A stretch of 64,000 nucleotides of DNA, taken from positions 62,001-126,000 of the forward strand of contig NZ_JAKGSB010000004.1 in the NCBI RefSeq assembly GCF_021568905.1, given 5' to 3'. This DNA comes from Zavarzinia marina (GTDB taxonomy: Bacteria > Pseudomonadota > Alphaproteobacteria > Zavarziniales > Zavarziniaceae). This document shows, in pieces, positions 53,237 through 62,326 of this stretch. Each line of letters begins with the position of its first letter. Within the stretch, counting starts at the first letter, position 1. The position numbers and the translations under genes were made by a program. The notes below the pieces were generated by a model. The model saw only the letters and a program-made list of their open reading frames with translations. It searched no databases and had not been told where the DNA came from.

Positions 53237-53452
53237 ATGAAGAAGCAAAGCGCGGTCGAACGCGACTCCAATCGGAGAATCGCCATGCGCGCGTTCGGCA
53301 CGGGCCTCATCAGCGGCCTCGGTGCCCTCCCCATGCTCTATTCCGCCGTCGAGTTGAACCCGGGGTCCGCCATCCAACGCTCGACTGTAGCGTCCGCGTG
53401 GAATACCGTGGGACAACATATTCGATCGGCCTTGCGGAAAGAAAGCCCCTAA
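53237..53452 (+). CDS. small phage membrane protein (moron candidate)
   Basis: The 71-residue protein has a charged N-terminus (MKKQSAVERDSNRR) and one hydrophobic stretch (about 17-40, MRAFGTGLISGLGALPMLYSAVEL). It is on the plus strand, opposite to the phage late genes, and followed directly by a terminator hairpin. No family is recognised. The nearby ATG at 53225 is an alternative start. Confidence 0.6.
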   Translation: MKKQSAVERDSNRRIAMRAFGTGLISGLGALPMLYSAVELNPGSAIQRSTVASAWNTVGQHIRSALRKESP

Positions 53453-53457
53453 ATGAA

Positions 53458-53477
53458 AGGCCGCCCGGAGGCGGCCT
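53458..53477. terminator. bidirectional terminator between convergent small genes
   Basis: AGGCCGCC-CGGA-GGCGGCCT forms an 8-bp stem with a tetraloop between the stop of the plus-strand membrane protein (53452) and the stop of the minus-strand lipoprotein (53476). T-rich sequence lies on the plus-strand side (tctttgttt) and TTTCATTT on the other. Confidence 0.75.
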
Positions 53478-53769
53478 ATCTCTTTGTTTCAGCGCAAACA
53501 TTCAGCCCACCGAGCCGCTCGTCCACCCGGCACTTGTAACCACATTCGTAATCGCCACGAGCTGCATTGCCCGTCGCTAGAAGCCAGTCCAAGGCGGCCG
53601 CCCGACACTGCTCCAGCGTCGCGAAGTCGCCAATCTCGCTGTGGACCGTGAGGTCATATCGGCTTGGATAAACGAATGCTCTCCACGGCTCACCGGAGGG
53701 AATGTCGCACCCCCACAGAGCCGCCGAAAGCGCTACCGCCGACAAGATGCGTAGTCTCTTTCGCCGCAT
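53476..53769 (-). CDS. small phage lipoprotein (moron candidate)
   Basis: The 97-residue protein starts MRRKRLRILSAVALSAALWGC, a lipoprotein signal with lipobox ALWGC (Cys21), and has five further cysteines, including CGYKC. The centre DFATLEQCRAAALDWL resembles small proteobacterial exported proteins of unknown role. It lies alone on the minus strand inside a cassette of opposite-strand genes. Surface lipoproteins from prophages often block superinfection. Confidence 0.7.
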   Translation of the reverse strand: MRRKRLRILSAVALSAALWGCDIPSGEPWRAFVYPSRYDLTVHSEIGDFATLEQCRAAALDWLLATGNAARGDYECGYKCRVDERLGGLNVCAETKR

Positions 53770-54003
53770 TCTTCCTCGCTACTGCCTGCCTACCCTTCCT
53801 GGAAAGGGTACCCCAGAGACGTCACCGATTGGTTGAAGCAAAACCTGTGATCGGCGCGCTCTCCTTGTGGTAGATTGTGCTATGGAAACCGCTCGCTGGA
53901 TCGCCCGCGAAATCCGATGAAGTATCCGCGCCCAACCGCCGTAATTGGCCCACATCGAAATGATGCTCAAGTCCATCAGCATCTACGATTTAGGAGGCTC
54001 GCG

Positions 54004-54474
54004 ATGCCCCCTTCGAAGCATACTTGTTGTGCGATCCTCGCCATTCTTGTGGCGGCTACGCCTCTCGGTAATGGTTCGGTCGCGGCGGCAGATGGTGTTC
54101 TGGCGCGCTGCGGGGCCTCGAAAGGGCGCGGCTATTTCCTGAAGGACAACCTTTCGAACCCGGACGGCCCGATGTGGGCGGACGATGGTATTTCTAGCGG
54201 CAAAGTTGTCCTCATCCGGCTGGGCGATGAATGGGATATCCAGTTTGACGACACGGTAGGAGCCTATGGTTATCGTCAGGACGGAGCAACGGTAGCCATG
54301 CTCGGACAGTTCGGCGAAAGGCTCAGCATTGGCGCGTTTAGAGGGACATACGCGGATATTTTTACGTTCGACTTCGCTGAAAAAGAAGTCGTCTGGACAA
54401 GCCAGAAAATCGGCACCTTCGTTCCCAAGGTCGCTGTCTATGTTGCCAAATGCGAAATCGTCAACAGACCATAG
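54004..54474 (+). CDS. secreted phage protein, unknown function (moron candidate)
   Basis: The 156-residue protein has a Sec-type signal peptide (ILAILVAATPLGNGSVAAA, about 11-29). The mature part has only two cysteines (near residues 36 and 150) and is mixed alpha/beta in appearance, without a recognisable family. AGGAGG lies six bases before the ATG, the strongest ribosome site in this cassette. It is the largest of four envelope-targeted genes here. Confidence 0.7.
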   Translation: MPPSKHTCCAILAILVAATPLGNGSVAAADGVLARCGASKGRGYFLKDNLSNPDGPMWADDGISSGKVVLIRLGDEWDIQFDDTVGAYGYRQDGATVAMLGQFGERLSIGAFRGTYADIFTFDFAEKEVVWTSQKIGTFVPKVAVYVAKCEIVNRP

Positions 54475-54576
54475 AGGGGTTAGGAACCGCCGGCCTCATC
54501 GCTACCGAGATCGAGCCATAGACTACGGGGCAATTCCCCTCGTGTTCATCACGTTTCCTCGTGGTAATCTCGCCCC

Positions 54577-54876
54577 ATGAAACACCCGATCTACGGCACC
54601 AGATTGACCGACGAAGAAGCTTTCAACCGGCGTCGGTGGGGGCTCGTCGGTGTCTTAGCCGTTGCCGCGCTGGCCATGGGCGTCATTGGTGCCACACTGG
54701 TGGGTCTTTCGCGTGATGGCTGGCCCCTTTGGCCATTTGCCGCGCTTTTGGCATTGGTCTTCGTCGTTTGGGTCACACGCCGCGTCCTTTCAACTCTCGA
54801 CAAAATCGACCGTCGCACCGCCGAAATGCTTCGCATCACGCGAGAATTCGAGGACATCAACAACGGTCATCTCTGA
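54577..54876 (+). CDS. small two-helix phage membrane protein (moron candidate)
   Basis: The 99-residue protein has two transmembrane helices (about 22-45 and 50-68) and a charged C-terminal helix (STLDKIDRRTAEMLRITREFEDI). Its 3' end overlaps the convergent ejection protein gene by 10 nt. No family is recognised. It is the last of the four small envelope genes. Confidence 0.65.
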   Translation: MKHPIYGTRLTDEEAFNRRRWGLVGVLAVAALAMGVIGATLVGLSRDGWPLWPFAALLALVFVVWVTRRVLSTLDKIDRRTAEMLRITREFEDINNGHL

Positions 54877-56807
54877 CCGGGCAGTGGCGCGTAGGGCGCA
54901 CGCGGATTCTGGTCCAGGATGGTTTCCCGGCCGAAGCCGGTCAGGGCGTTGGTCTGCCGGTAGGATAGGCCGACCCGCTCCAGCGGATTCAACAGCGCCC
55001 TCTCTGCCGCATCGGTATTCGTGTTCGTCAGCATCCGGGCCAATTCTTCATCCGTGCGCGCCCGCATCGTGTCCCGCATCCTCTTGGCCGTGCCGCCGAC
55101 GAGCTTACTCCACAGATTGCTCATCGCACCGCCGGACGCGTAGGTCAGCGCAAGATCGTGCACGAGGTCATCCGCATCGGCCCGCTCGGCCATCCGCCGA
55201 TAGGTGGCGCTGTTTCCAAGCGCACGGCCGGTCAGTTCCGATATCCCCGTCTCGAATGACAGAACGTCGGCCCACCGCCGGGCCGACGCAAAATCCGGCA
55301 TGAGGGCGAGGATCTTTTCCCTGTTTTCAGGAGACCGCAGATACTTCGTGAGGTCCGGCATCCTCGCGGCGTCGTTTCCAACGCGGTTTCGAATGGCGCT
55401 GATGGCGCCGATCCGCATAGCCTCGCGCTCCGCCGCCGACATCGAACTCACCAACGAGCGCCACGACTCCGCGCTCATGGTCCGGGCGAAAATGCCCTTT
55501 CCCTTCTCGATCGCGTCGAGATACCGGGTTGGCCCGGCCCATGCGTTGCGGGCCGCCGCATAGTCCGGGTTCACTTGGTCGGCGACATCGATCACGCGCT
55601 GTTTCATGGCTCTCATGACGCGCGCCGCGTTTGCGTTCCCCGCCCTCAACGCGGCATCGATCTTGTCGTCCACAATCCGCTTCCAACCGTCGATCAGCAC
55701 CATCGCTGGGGCATCCTCGACGGCTTCGACGCCATATTCAGTGGCCATGAGATTGCGCAGTTCCGCCGACTTGAGCGCCGCGAAGCCGAAGCCGCGAGAC
55801 GTTTCGGCGTTGAACGCCTTCATCAGTTCGGGGGAGGCGGCGGCGTCGAAGGACATTGCCTTCTCGTACAGCGGACGCGCCATTCGGGCCCGCGCATCCA
55901 TTGTCTCCTCGACCGCCTGCGCCGCCGTGCGCTTGGCATCCAGCGTGTCGCCGATTTCGTTCCCGAGCCGCGTGATCTGGGTTTTCTGGCGGCCGGTCAG
56001 GAACGGGATTACGATTTTTCTCCCCCCGCCCGGCGTTTGCGCGACCCGTTCCGCGAGCCCGCGCACGTTCTCCCCGCCCGCGTCCATGATCGTCGCCTCG
56101 CCGGGGAATTTTTCGGCAAGGTCGCGCTGTCGGGAGGCCAGCCCCTCCACCGTCATTTCGTCCCTCTGGACCGCGCGGGCGAGATCCCGCCGTGCGGCGG
56201 CTTCGGGCCCGAACAACTTTCCGGCCACACGGCCGGCCACACCGAGTGTGGCGGGGATGACGGCGCCCAGCGTTCCGCCGATGAGGCCGCCGGTCAAGGC
56301 ACCTTCCGCGCGCTGATCGGGCGCGGCATTGCCGTATCCCGCCAAGGCCCCCTCGGCAGCGCCGATCCCCGCCATGCGGGCGACGCCGCCGATGCCCTTC
56401 ACGCCTTGGGACGCAATACCGCCCGGAAGAGCGAGGCCCGCCACCGCGCCCCCGGTGCCGCTCGCCAGGGAATGGATGATCGGATGCTCTTCCTGGAAGT
56501 TGGCGTCATCCGCATTGTATTCGTCAACGTTCCGCCGGTATGCCTCGCCGAGGCTCGGAGCGGACCCGAACACGTAGTCGAAGGGTGCCCGGATGCCAGC
56601 CTGAATTTCGTCGCCGAAGCCGAAAGTCGCGCCCTGCTGCAGTGCTCGGGCCGTTCCTGCGGCGAATGTCCCCACGTCTCCGGCCGTATCAGCGGCCTTG
56701 TCGAGAAACGACTTCTGACTTTCCTGCAGGATGGCTGCGACCTGCTCATCCGTCGCGTTGTCGGGCACCCGGATCGTGCGCCCCTGAAACTGGATCGTGC
56801 GCGCCAT
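54867..56807 (-). CDS. phage ejection/internal virion protein
   Basis: The 646-residue protein begins MARTIQFQGRTIRVPDNATDEQVAAIL and is rich in Ala and Gly, with a central helical part. The glycine-rich segment at about 120-200 (SGTGGAVAGLALPGG through GGLIGGTLGAVIPATLGVAGRVAG) is amphipathic or hydrophobic and could pass through a membrane. It lies where P22-like phages have gp16/gp20. Its ATG shares one base with the stop of the SleB-domain protein (TAATG). Confidence 0.75.
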   Translation of the reverse strand: MARTIQFQGRTIRVPDNATDEQVAAILQESQKSFLDKAADTAGDVGTFAAGTARALQQGATFGFGDEIQAGIRAPFDYVFGSAPSLGEAYRRNVDEYNADDANFQEEHPIIHSLASGTGGAVAGLALPGGIASQGVKGIGGVARMAGIGAAEGALAGYGNAAPDQRAEGALTGGLIGGTLGAVIPATLGVAGRVAGKLFGPEAAARRDLARAVQRDEMTVEGLASRQRDLAEKFPGEATIMDAGGENVRGLAERVAQTPGGGRKIVIPFLTGRQKTQITRLGNEIGDTLDAKRTAAQAVEETMDARARMARPLYEKAMSFDAAASPELMKAFNAETSRGFGFAALKSAELRNLMATEYGVEAVEDAPAMVLIDGWKRIVDDKIDAALRAGNANAARVMRAMKQRVIDVADQVNPDYAAARNAWAGPTRYLDAIEKGKGIFARTMSAESWRSLVSSMSAAEREAMRIGAISAIRNRVGNDAARMPDLTKYLRSPENREKILALMPDFASARRWADVLSFETGISELTGRALGNSATYRRMAERADADDLVHDLALTYASGGAMSNLWSKLVGGTAKRMRDTMRARTDEELARMLTNTNTDAAERALLNPLERVGLSYRQTNALTGFGRETILDQNPRAPYAPLPGQR

Positions 56808-58492
56808 TATTTGACCCTCACGGGGGCCCCATCGGGCCCGATATCCCATTCCTCGATTGTCCCCGCGCCAACGGCCGCTCCGCCGCTGGGAGAAGCGCCT
56901 TCCGGTGGCGGCAAGGGCTGGTCCACGAGCCGCGCCGCAGGCCCGAGCCCGCGCCGAATGGCTTCCAGCGCAATTTGCCGCGATCGCCGCTTTTGCTCCA
57001 GAACCGTTTTGTCATCGCCCGGCTGGGGCAGGTACATCTTGCCGTAAATCTCGATTTCCGACGGCGTTACGGCGGCGCCGGTGTCCTTGCGAAGGATAGC
57101 CGCCAGAAACTCCCTGCCCGCCTGTTCGGCGAGCTTGAATTTCTGTTCGGTCAGTTGGTTGCCGACGAGCGGGACGCCCGAGAGGCGCTGTTCGAGCCAA
57201 TCGGTCAGGGCCGCCTCATTTTCATTGAGGTTTTTCAGCGACTCGGTGCCGCGCGTGTAGAACCCGACGTCTTTCGACTGCTGCTCCGTCAGCTTCATGT
57301 CGTTGACATTGACCGTCGTTCCGCTGGCCGGAGGGGCGCCGAGGTCCGCGACGCGGACGCCGGTGGCCTTGTCGATCAGGAAGCGCCGGCCGTCGAGATT
57401 GGTCTCGCCGACATCGACCTGCACGAACTGCCCGTTCCCCGCATCGCGAAGGAGAACCTGCTTCCCGTTGACGCCGCCCGGCCAATACCCCGGGGCCAGA
57501 GGCGGCGCGCCGTTGCTCTGGGGGGTGCCGGCCGCGCCCGCCGCCGTCCCGCCCGCCGACGGGGTATCGACACCGGCATAGAACATCTGGTTGCCGATCC
57601 GCTGCCCCTGTCGCCCGGCCGCCCAGGAGGGGGCGGGCCGGCCGAGGGCCTGCTGCGCCGTCGGCGAGTAGAAATGCGTCGCCCCGCCCGTGGGATCCTG
57701 AATCCGCCCGGCCATGAGATCGGCGGCGATCCGCTGCGCCTCGGCGAACTGCGGCGTGCCGCGCAGCGACATCAGCTTGGCCGGGTCCGACATCGGCTCG
57801 AACTGGTTCGGCGCCGTGATGACGTCGCTGATGCCCTTGCCATAGCGTCCGGCGCCCACGCGATTGAGGATCGTCGCGCCCACGGCGGTCATGCCCTCCG
57901 GCGATTGGCCGTCTTCCGCGACCATCATCAGGGCGAGCTTGTCGGTGTCGCTCATGCCCGCGAACTCGGGCGGCGGCAGCGCATCCGCGTTCGGCTCCAC
58001 GATCGTCCTTGGCGCGGCCGACGGGCCAGTCGCGCCGCCCGCCGATCCGCCGTACCCGGGAAGCGGCTGCGGCATGCTCCCGACCCGCTTCGCGAAGCCC
58101 TCGTCCATCATCGCGAAGGGCCGCACGAAATTGGGGTCGTAGGTCGACGGAAGGCGCGAAACATCGAACCCCGCGCCCTGTAGCTGCGGCAGGATGGACC
58201 GGTAGGCATCCGCCCGCTGATCCTCGGGAAGGCTTTCGATACCCGCCGCCACCTTCACCGCGAACTCAGCCGCTTTGCGCCGCGAGTCCAACTGGTTGGA
58301 TTGCCAGTTCATCGCGAGCTCGGGCGCGACGCCGGCCAATTCGGTCAGCGCGTTGGTGTCGCCGGAGAACAGACGGGGCGTGATTTCGGCGAGCGCATTC
58401 TTGCGCTGCCGCTGGTCGTAGATGTCCCGAAGCTGCGCGCCCCGCATCAGGCTTCCGCCGAAATCGACGGGCTGGATCGGTCGGATGTTCAT
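56807..58492 (-). CDS. phage ejection protein with SleB-type peptidoglycan hydrolase domain
   Basis: The 561-residue virion protein has an N-terminal helical region (1-135), a cell-wall-hydrolase SleB domain (about 183-305) with LALMMVAEDGQSPEG (Glu193), GATILNRV and THFYSP motifs, and a C-terminal region with a helical tail. It probably opens the murein during DNA injection. It starts 9 nt after the preceding gp7-like gene. Confidence 0.82.
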   Translation of the reverse strand: MNIRPIQPVDFGGSLMRGAQLRDIYDQRQRKNALAEITPRLFSGDTNALTELAGVAPELAMNWQSNQLDSRRKAAEFAVKVAAGIESLPEDQRADAYRSILPQLQGAGFDVSRLPSTYDPNFVRPFAMMDEGFAKRVGSMPQPLPGYGGSAGGATGPSAAPRTIVEPNADALPPPEFAGMSDTDKLALMMVAEDGQSPEGMTAVGATILNRVGAGRYGKGISDVITAPNQFEPMSDPAKLMSLRGTPQFAEAQRIAADLMAGRIQDPTGGATHFYSPTAQQALGRPAPSWAAGRQGQRIGNQMFYAGVDTPSAGGTAAGAAGTPQSNGAPPLAPGYWPGGVNGKQVLLRDAGNGQFVQVDVGETNLDGRRFLIDKATGVRVADLGAPPASGTTVNVNDMKLTEQQSKDVGFYTRGTESLKNLNENEAALTDWLEQRLSGVPLVGNQLTEQKFKLAEQAGREFLAAILRKDTGAAVTPSEIEIYGKMYLPQPGDDKTVLEQKRRSRQIALEAIRRGLGPAARLVDQPLPPPEGASPSGGAAVGAGTIEEWDIGPDGAPVRVK

Positions 58493-58501
58493 GGCTACCC
58501 C

Positions 58502-59353
58502 CTACGCGAAGAAGGACAGTGCCGTCAGGGCGTTGCCCACGCCCTTGTTCCAGCCGCTGAACTGGTCGCCATAGATCGACGCGCGCGCCTCGCCGGTCCC
58601 AAGGATGTTCTGGGTCTGGTTGGTCGCGTACTGGCTGCCCGCCGCCGCCGTCGAATTGGTCGCGCTCTGGCCGATCCCAGCCAACCCGGCGAGGCGGTTG
58701 AAGTAGTTCCCGTATTCCGTCGAGGCGAGGTTCTGCCCGAAGTCCTGCGTCCCCTTGACCTGGGCGCCCGAAAGCAGCATCCCGCGCGAGGCCGCCGACC
58801 GATCCAGGGCGTTCAGCCCCTCGGTGAAGCGGAACTGATAGTCAGGGGACGCCGTGAAGCGCGAAAACGCGTTCTGCTGCGCTTCCGTGGCGCTGATGGG
58901 AGAGGTCGTCGCGCCGCCGGTCTGCGGTGTCGGCGTGGCCGGCGCCGGCGCGGAATAGCCGGCGTTGATCTTGCTTTCGAGTGCCGCAATCTGGTTCTGG
59001 ATCTGGATCCTCTCATACCCTCGCGCATCCGCGAGTTGCTGCTTGAGATTGTTCAGTTGCAGCGTGTCGTTGGCGAAATCCAGGCCGGGATTGAACGTCG
59101 ACGGGGCCGCCTGCGTGAGCGCATTGTCGTTGGTCGGCGGGGGCTTCGCGTAGGAGTCCGCGCCGCCGAGACCCATGAGGGACGAAAGCTCATAGAGGGC
59201 GTTCGTGCCGACGTCGCGCCACGGGCCCAGGTCCTCCCGCGTGGTATCGTAGATGTAGCGGTTGAGGGCGGTGGCTTCCGCCGACGCATCCTTGACCGCG
59301 TTGGCCTGCTTGTTGCCGCCGATGAGCGACGAGATCGCGGAAACGATCGCCAT
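58502..59353 (-). CDS. phage DNA-ejection/tail-assembly protein, gp7-like position
   Basis: The 283-residue protein starts MAIVSAISSLIGGNKQANA and is rich in Ala, Gln, Asn and Ser, with a coiled segment LNNLKQQLADARGYERIQIQNQIAALESK (about 100-128). It lies where P22-type phages encode gp7/gp14. It is 2 nt from the GNAT gene. Function is inferred from position and composition. Confidence 0.7.
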   Translation of the reverse strand: MAIVSAISSLIGGNKQANAVKDASAEATALNRYIYDTTREDLGPWRDVGTNALYELSSLMGLGGADSYAKPPPTNDNALTQAAPSTFNPGLDFANDTLQLNNLKQQLADARGYERIQIQNQIAALESKINAGYSAPAPATPTPQTGGATTSPISATEAQQNAFSRFTASPDYQFRFTEGLNALDRSAASRGMLLSGAQVKGTQDFGQNLASTEYGNYFNRLAGLAGIGQSATNSTAAAGSQYATNQTQNILGTGEARASIYGDQFSGWNKGVGNALTALSFFA

Positions 59354-59355
59354 GG

Positions 59356-59805
59356 TCAGAGCCTCTTGATGTAAGTGCGTTCGGCGGGGCGATAGCCCCG
59401 GCGCCGATAGAGCCGATCCAGCGTCTCGGCGCGGAGCGATGCCACGGCGAGCATCGTGAAACTCGACGCGCCCCTGTCGCGCACCGCCGTCTCCAGCGCC
59501 GCCAGCAGGGGGCCGCCAACGCCGCAGCGCGCCGGCGGGTCGACGTACCAGAACCATTCCTGGGCGGTCTTCTCGTCCGGGCAGAACCAGGTCGGGCAGA
59601 TCACGGCCGCCGCCATGCCGACCACGAAGCCCTGGACATCGGCGACCAGCATCACGCAGTCGTCGCGCCCCATCATCCGGCCGAGCGCATCCCTTGCGCC
59701 GGCATCGTCCCACCGGCTCACGTCGTCCCAGCCCGCCTCATGAAAAAAGGCCCGCCCCATCTGGACGAGCCTTTCGAGGTCTCGGGGTTCCGCCTCGCGG
59801 ATCAT
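59356..59805 (-). CDS. phage-encoded GNAT N-acetyltransferase
   Basis: The 149-residue GNAT protein has the FVVGMAAAVICPTWF strand and an acetyl-CoA region CGVGGPLLAALETAV (about 93-107). It begins MIREAEPRDLERLVQM. It lies inside the structural operon, coupled to its neighbour. Such genes in podoviruses may modify a virion or host protein. Confidence 0.85.
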   Translation of the reverse strand: MIREAEPRDLERLVQMGRAFFHEAGWDDVSRWDDAGARDALGRMMGRDDCVMLVADVQGFVVGMAAAVICPTWFCPDEKTAQEWFWYVDPPARCGVGGPLLAALETAVRDRGASSFTMLAVASLRAETLDRLYRRRGYRPAERTYIKRL

Positions 59806-60140
59806 CAGGTGATTTCGCCGCCGGAGACGATCAGGTTGACCTGCGATCCGTTCGACGCCACGGCCTGGATGGTGCCGCCCGCCTCGAGGTAGTGGCCGAC
59901 GATTTCCGGCACGATCTGCGACTGCCCGGCCGCGATCGAGCGGTCCTTGATGACCTGATTGGTGTCGTCCGCGCTACCGCCCGTCGGAACCAGCCAGATC
60001 GAGAATGTCTCGGCCGTCGAGTTGTCGTTGCGGATGGTCGCCGCGTCGATCCGCGCCTTGACGTTCGTCGCCGTGTAGTAGGTCGCGGGCGAATTGGTCA
60101 GTTGCGCCCCGGAAACGAGGCGCCTCGGATAGAACCCCAT
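59805..60140 (-). CDS. small phage structural protein, unknown
   Basis: The 111-residue protein starts MGFYPRRLVSGAQLTNSPATYY and reads as beta-strand-rich, with SIWLVPTGGSADD. Similar short proteins in phages are head or tail decoration or neck proteins. Its stop overlaps the GNAT start by 1 nt. No family name can be given. Confidence 0.65.
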   Translation of the reverse strand: MGFYPRRLVSGAQLTNSPATYYTATNVKARIDAATIRNDNSTAETFSIWLVPTGGSADDTNQVIKDRSIAAGQSQIVPEIVGHYLEAGGTIQAVASNGSQVNLIVSGGEIT

Positions 60141-60149
60141 GGGTGAACC

Positions 60150-60935
60150 TCACGAAAGCGGGTAGATGCCGGCCAGCCAGAGGGAATGAGCCGTCCCGCT
60201 GGTCAGGTTCGCCGGCGTGAAATTGATCGGGCTGATTCCCGAGCCGAGGCCCCGGAGAATGTAGTAGCTGTCACCAGGCACCGAGCGGGCCGTGACCTGT
60301 GTCGTCCCGGCCGGCCAGGCGAAGCGGAGATTGATTTGCGAAATCGGCAGCGGCGCTCCGTCCGCTGTCGACGCCTGAGCGAACGGGAACCCCTGCAGGC
60401 GAAAATTCCCCGACGCCGTCGAGAACGTGGGGGTGAATGTCGCCTGCCAGTACACCCGGACGATATCACCGAACCGCCACCACCGTCCGAGCAAGCCCGC
60501 GTAACCGACGCTCAGGTCGCCCGGGGTATCGAAGCTGATGGACGGCGTGAAAGTGCCGTACTCGATGCCCGTGCCAAGCGCGCGCGGATCTATGCGCGGC
60601 GGCCCATCCTCCGACACAAGAGCCGACACCGATCCGGCGGGCGGCGGCGCGTCTTCGATCAGAGTCCGTCCGTTCAGGCCGTCGGCGCCATCCCGGCCGT
60701 CACGCCCGTGCAGTGGCGGCAGGCCGTTCCCGGCCGCCTCAAGCTGGCCGATGCGTCCCGCCAGCGACGACAGGCTCGACCCGATGTCGAGTTGCAGGCT
60801 GGCCGAATTGTCCGCTCCGCCCTCGCCGACGCGCCGAATCAATGCATCGAACCATTTCACCCATTCGCTCGCCATGCCGCCGCTGCGCTGATCGATGATC
60901 GGCACCCTGACCGGTGCCCGGAACAGCGCGCTCAC
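60150..60935 (-). CDS. phage tail protein with collagen-like and globular C-terminal parts
   Basis: The 261-residue protein starts with GTG at 60935, overlapping the gp10-like stop (GTGA). The sequence is VSALFRAPVRVPIIDQRSGG, then a helical trimer-like stretch (about 20-65), a collagen-like GRDGRDGADGLNG (about 77-89) and a beta-rich globular end. The place after gp10 is where P22 has the tail needle gp26, so this could be a tail needle or short fibre; that assignment is inferential. Confidence 0.65.
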   Translation of the reverse strand: MSALFRAPVRVPIIDQRSGGMASEWVKWFDALIRRVGEGGADNSASLQLDIGSSLSSLAGRIGQLEAAGNGLPPLHGRDGRDGADGLNGRTLIEDAPPPAGSVSALVSEDGPPRIDPRALGTGIEYGTFTPSISFDTPGDLSVGYAGLLGRWWRFGDIVRVYWQATFTPTFSTASGNFRLQGFPFAQASTADGAPLPISQINLRFAWPAGTTQVTARSVPGDSYYILRGLGSGISPINFTPANLTSGTAHSLWLAGIYPLS

Positions 60936-62326
60936 GACACCCCCCGGGTGACATTCGCCTCCGCCTGATAGATCGTCACGGATACGGGATCGGAAATCGC
61001 CAGCCGCAGCACCCGCTCTCGAAACGATCCCAGTCGCGTCCATCTGGCCCGCGCCTTGTAGGCGCCGATACCGCCGATCGAGACCCACCGCTCGTTGGAC
61101 CAGGTCCGTCCGCCGTCGTCGGACCACTGCAACATCGCCTGCGGGTTCTCCCCCTGCCCGTCGATCAGCCCGACGCCGGTCTCGATGTCCATCTGCAGCA
61201 GGCTCATGGTGCTCCGAGCCCCGCCGTCCGCCCTCACCGGCGCGGAATGGGCGAGCCGCCTGAGCACGCCGCCGGCCTCGTCGTGGGCCGTCGGGTCGAG
61301 GGCGAAGACCTTGCCAGTCGACCGATCCCCGACCAACACCTTGCCGAAGGCGGTAACGCCGCAGCAGGCGCGCCACAGGCCGTGATCCTTGGCGCCGGAG
61401 ATGCGCTCGTGCCAAAGCTGCGTCGCGCCGTCATAGACCCACGTGACCTCGGCAGTCGGAAACGACAGGACGTAGAACACGTGCCCATCCTGCGTGTAGG
61501 TCCAACCCTCGGCGTCGTCCCTTCGGTCGTATCGCTCGATGGCCTGTTCGATGGCATGGGTCGAGATCCGGCGCGGCACATAGCCCTCGGCGCGGTAGAC
61601 AATGCCGTCGTCGCCCATCCAGAACACGGTGTTGTCGAGCTTCGCGGCGGAAAACGGCGCGCCGATGCCGCGCTCGATGAAGGCATTGCCCATCCGCTCA
61701 AGCGGAAATGGGGAAACACCCGTGTTGACCCAGATTTCCGTGGTGCGGGCCCCGAACAGCCAGACCTCGCGATGATCGACCAGAACGCGCAGCGTGTCGT
61801 CCGGAGCCCCTTCCGCCGTGGCGAAATCGAGCGACTCGAAGGCCGACGGATCGAGCAGGCTGGAAATGAAGAACTGCCCACTGTCCGGACGCGTGAAGAT
61901 CCAGTAGCCGTCGAGATAACCGACGCTCGACGCGCCAGGGAAGTCATCGTCGGTGATTTCGGTCACCGCTGCGCCATCGGTGTAGTACGCCCGGGGACTG
62001 TCGACCATGACGACATAGCCGAGCCCGCCTGCGAGCGAAAACGCTCCATCCGCCGACATCGATCCCAGGTAGAACGACGAGCCCGCCGCCGTCAGCCTGT
62101 AGACTTTGACCCCGGAAATGACGATGAGGTCCGCGCCCAGCCAGGCGATGCCGCGAATGGGCCCATCGCCCATCTCGGCGAACTCGACGGTGCCGGGCGC
62201 GGAGCGCAGGATGAAGGGCACGCGCGCATCCTCCGGCTGAATCTCGGCGAACAGATTGACGCACCGCTGCGCCGAGGCCGGCAGGCTGTCCAGCGTGTAG
62301 GAATGGCGCGCGAAGGGGATCTTCAT
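60932..62326 (-). CDS. packaged-DNA stabilisation protein, P22 gp10-like
   Basis: The 464-residue protein begins MKIPFARHSYTLDSLPASAQRCVNLFAE, the classic gp10 start, and is built of repeated beta-propeller-like strands (for instance WVYDGATQLWHERISG). In P22 this hexameric protein closes the tail tube above gp4. The ATG at 62326 overlaps the gp4-like stop. Confidence 0.88.
   Translation of the reverse strand: MKIPFARHSYTLDSLPASAQRCVNLFAEIQPEDARVPFILRSAPGTVEFAEMGDGPIRGIAWLGADLIVISGVKVYRLTAAGSSFYLGSMSADGAFSLAGGLGYVVMVDSPRAYYTDGAAVTEITDDDFPGASSVGYLDGYWIFTRPDSGQFFISSLLDPSAFESLDFATAEGAPDDTLRVLVDHREVWLFGARTTEIWVNTGVSPFPLERMGNAFIERGIGAPFSAAKLDNTVFWMGDDGIVYRAEGYVPRRISTHAIEQAIERYDRRDDAEGWTYTQDGHVFYVLSFPTAEVTWVYDGATQLWHERISGAKDHGLWRACCGVTAFGKVLVGDRSTGKVFALDPTAHDEAGGVLRRLAHSAPVRADGGARSTMSLLQMDIETGVGLIDGQGENPQAMLQWSDDGGRTWSNERWVSIGGIGAYKARARWTRLGSFRERVLRLAISDPVSVTIYQAEANVTRGVS

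Noticed and set aside
52892-53419. A minus-strand frame of 175 codons upstream of the tail spike, with an 83-codon internal start
   Set aside because: It runs through the large hairpin and direct repeats, opposes the small membrane gene, lacks a ribosome site and resembles no family.
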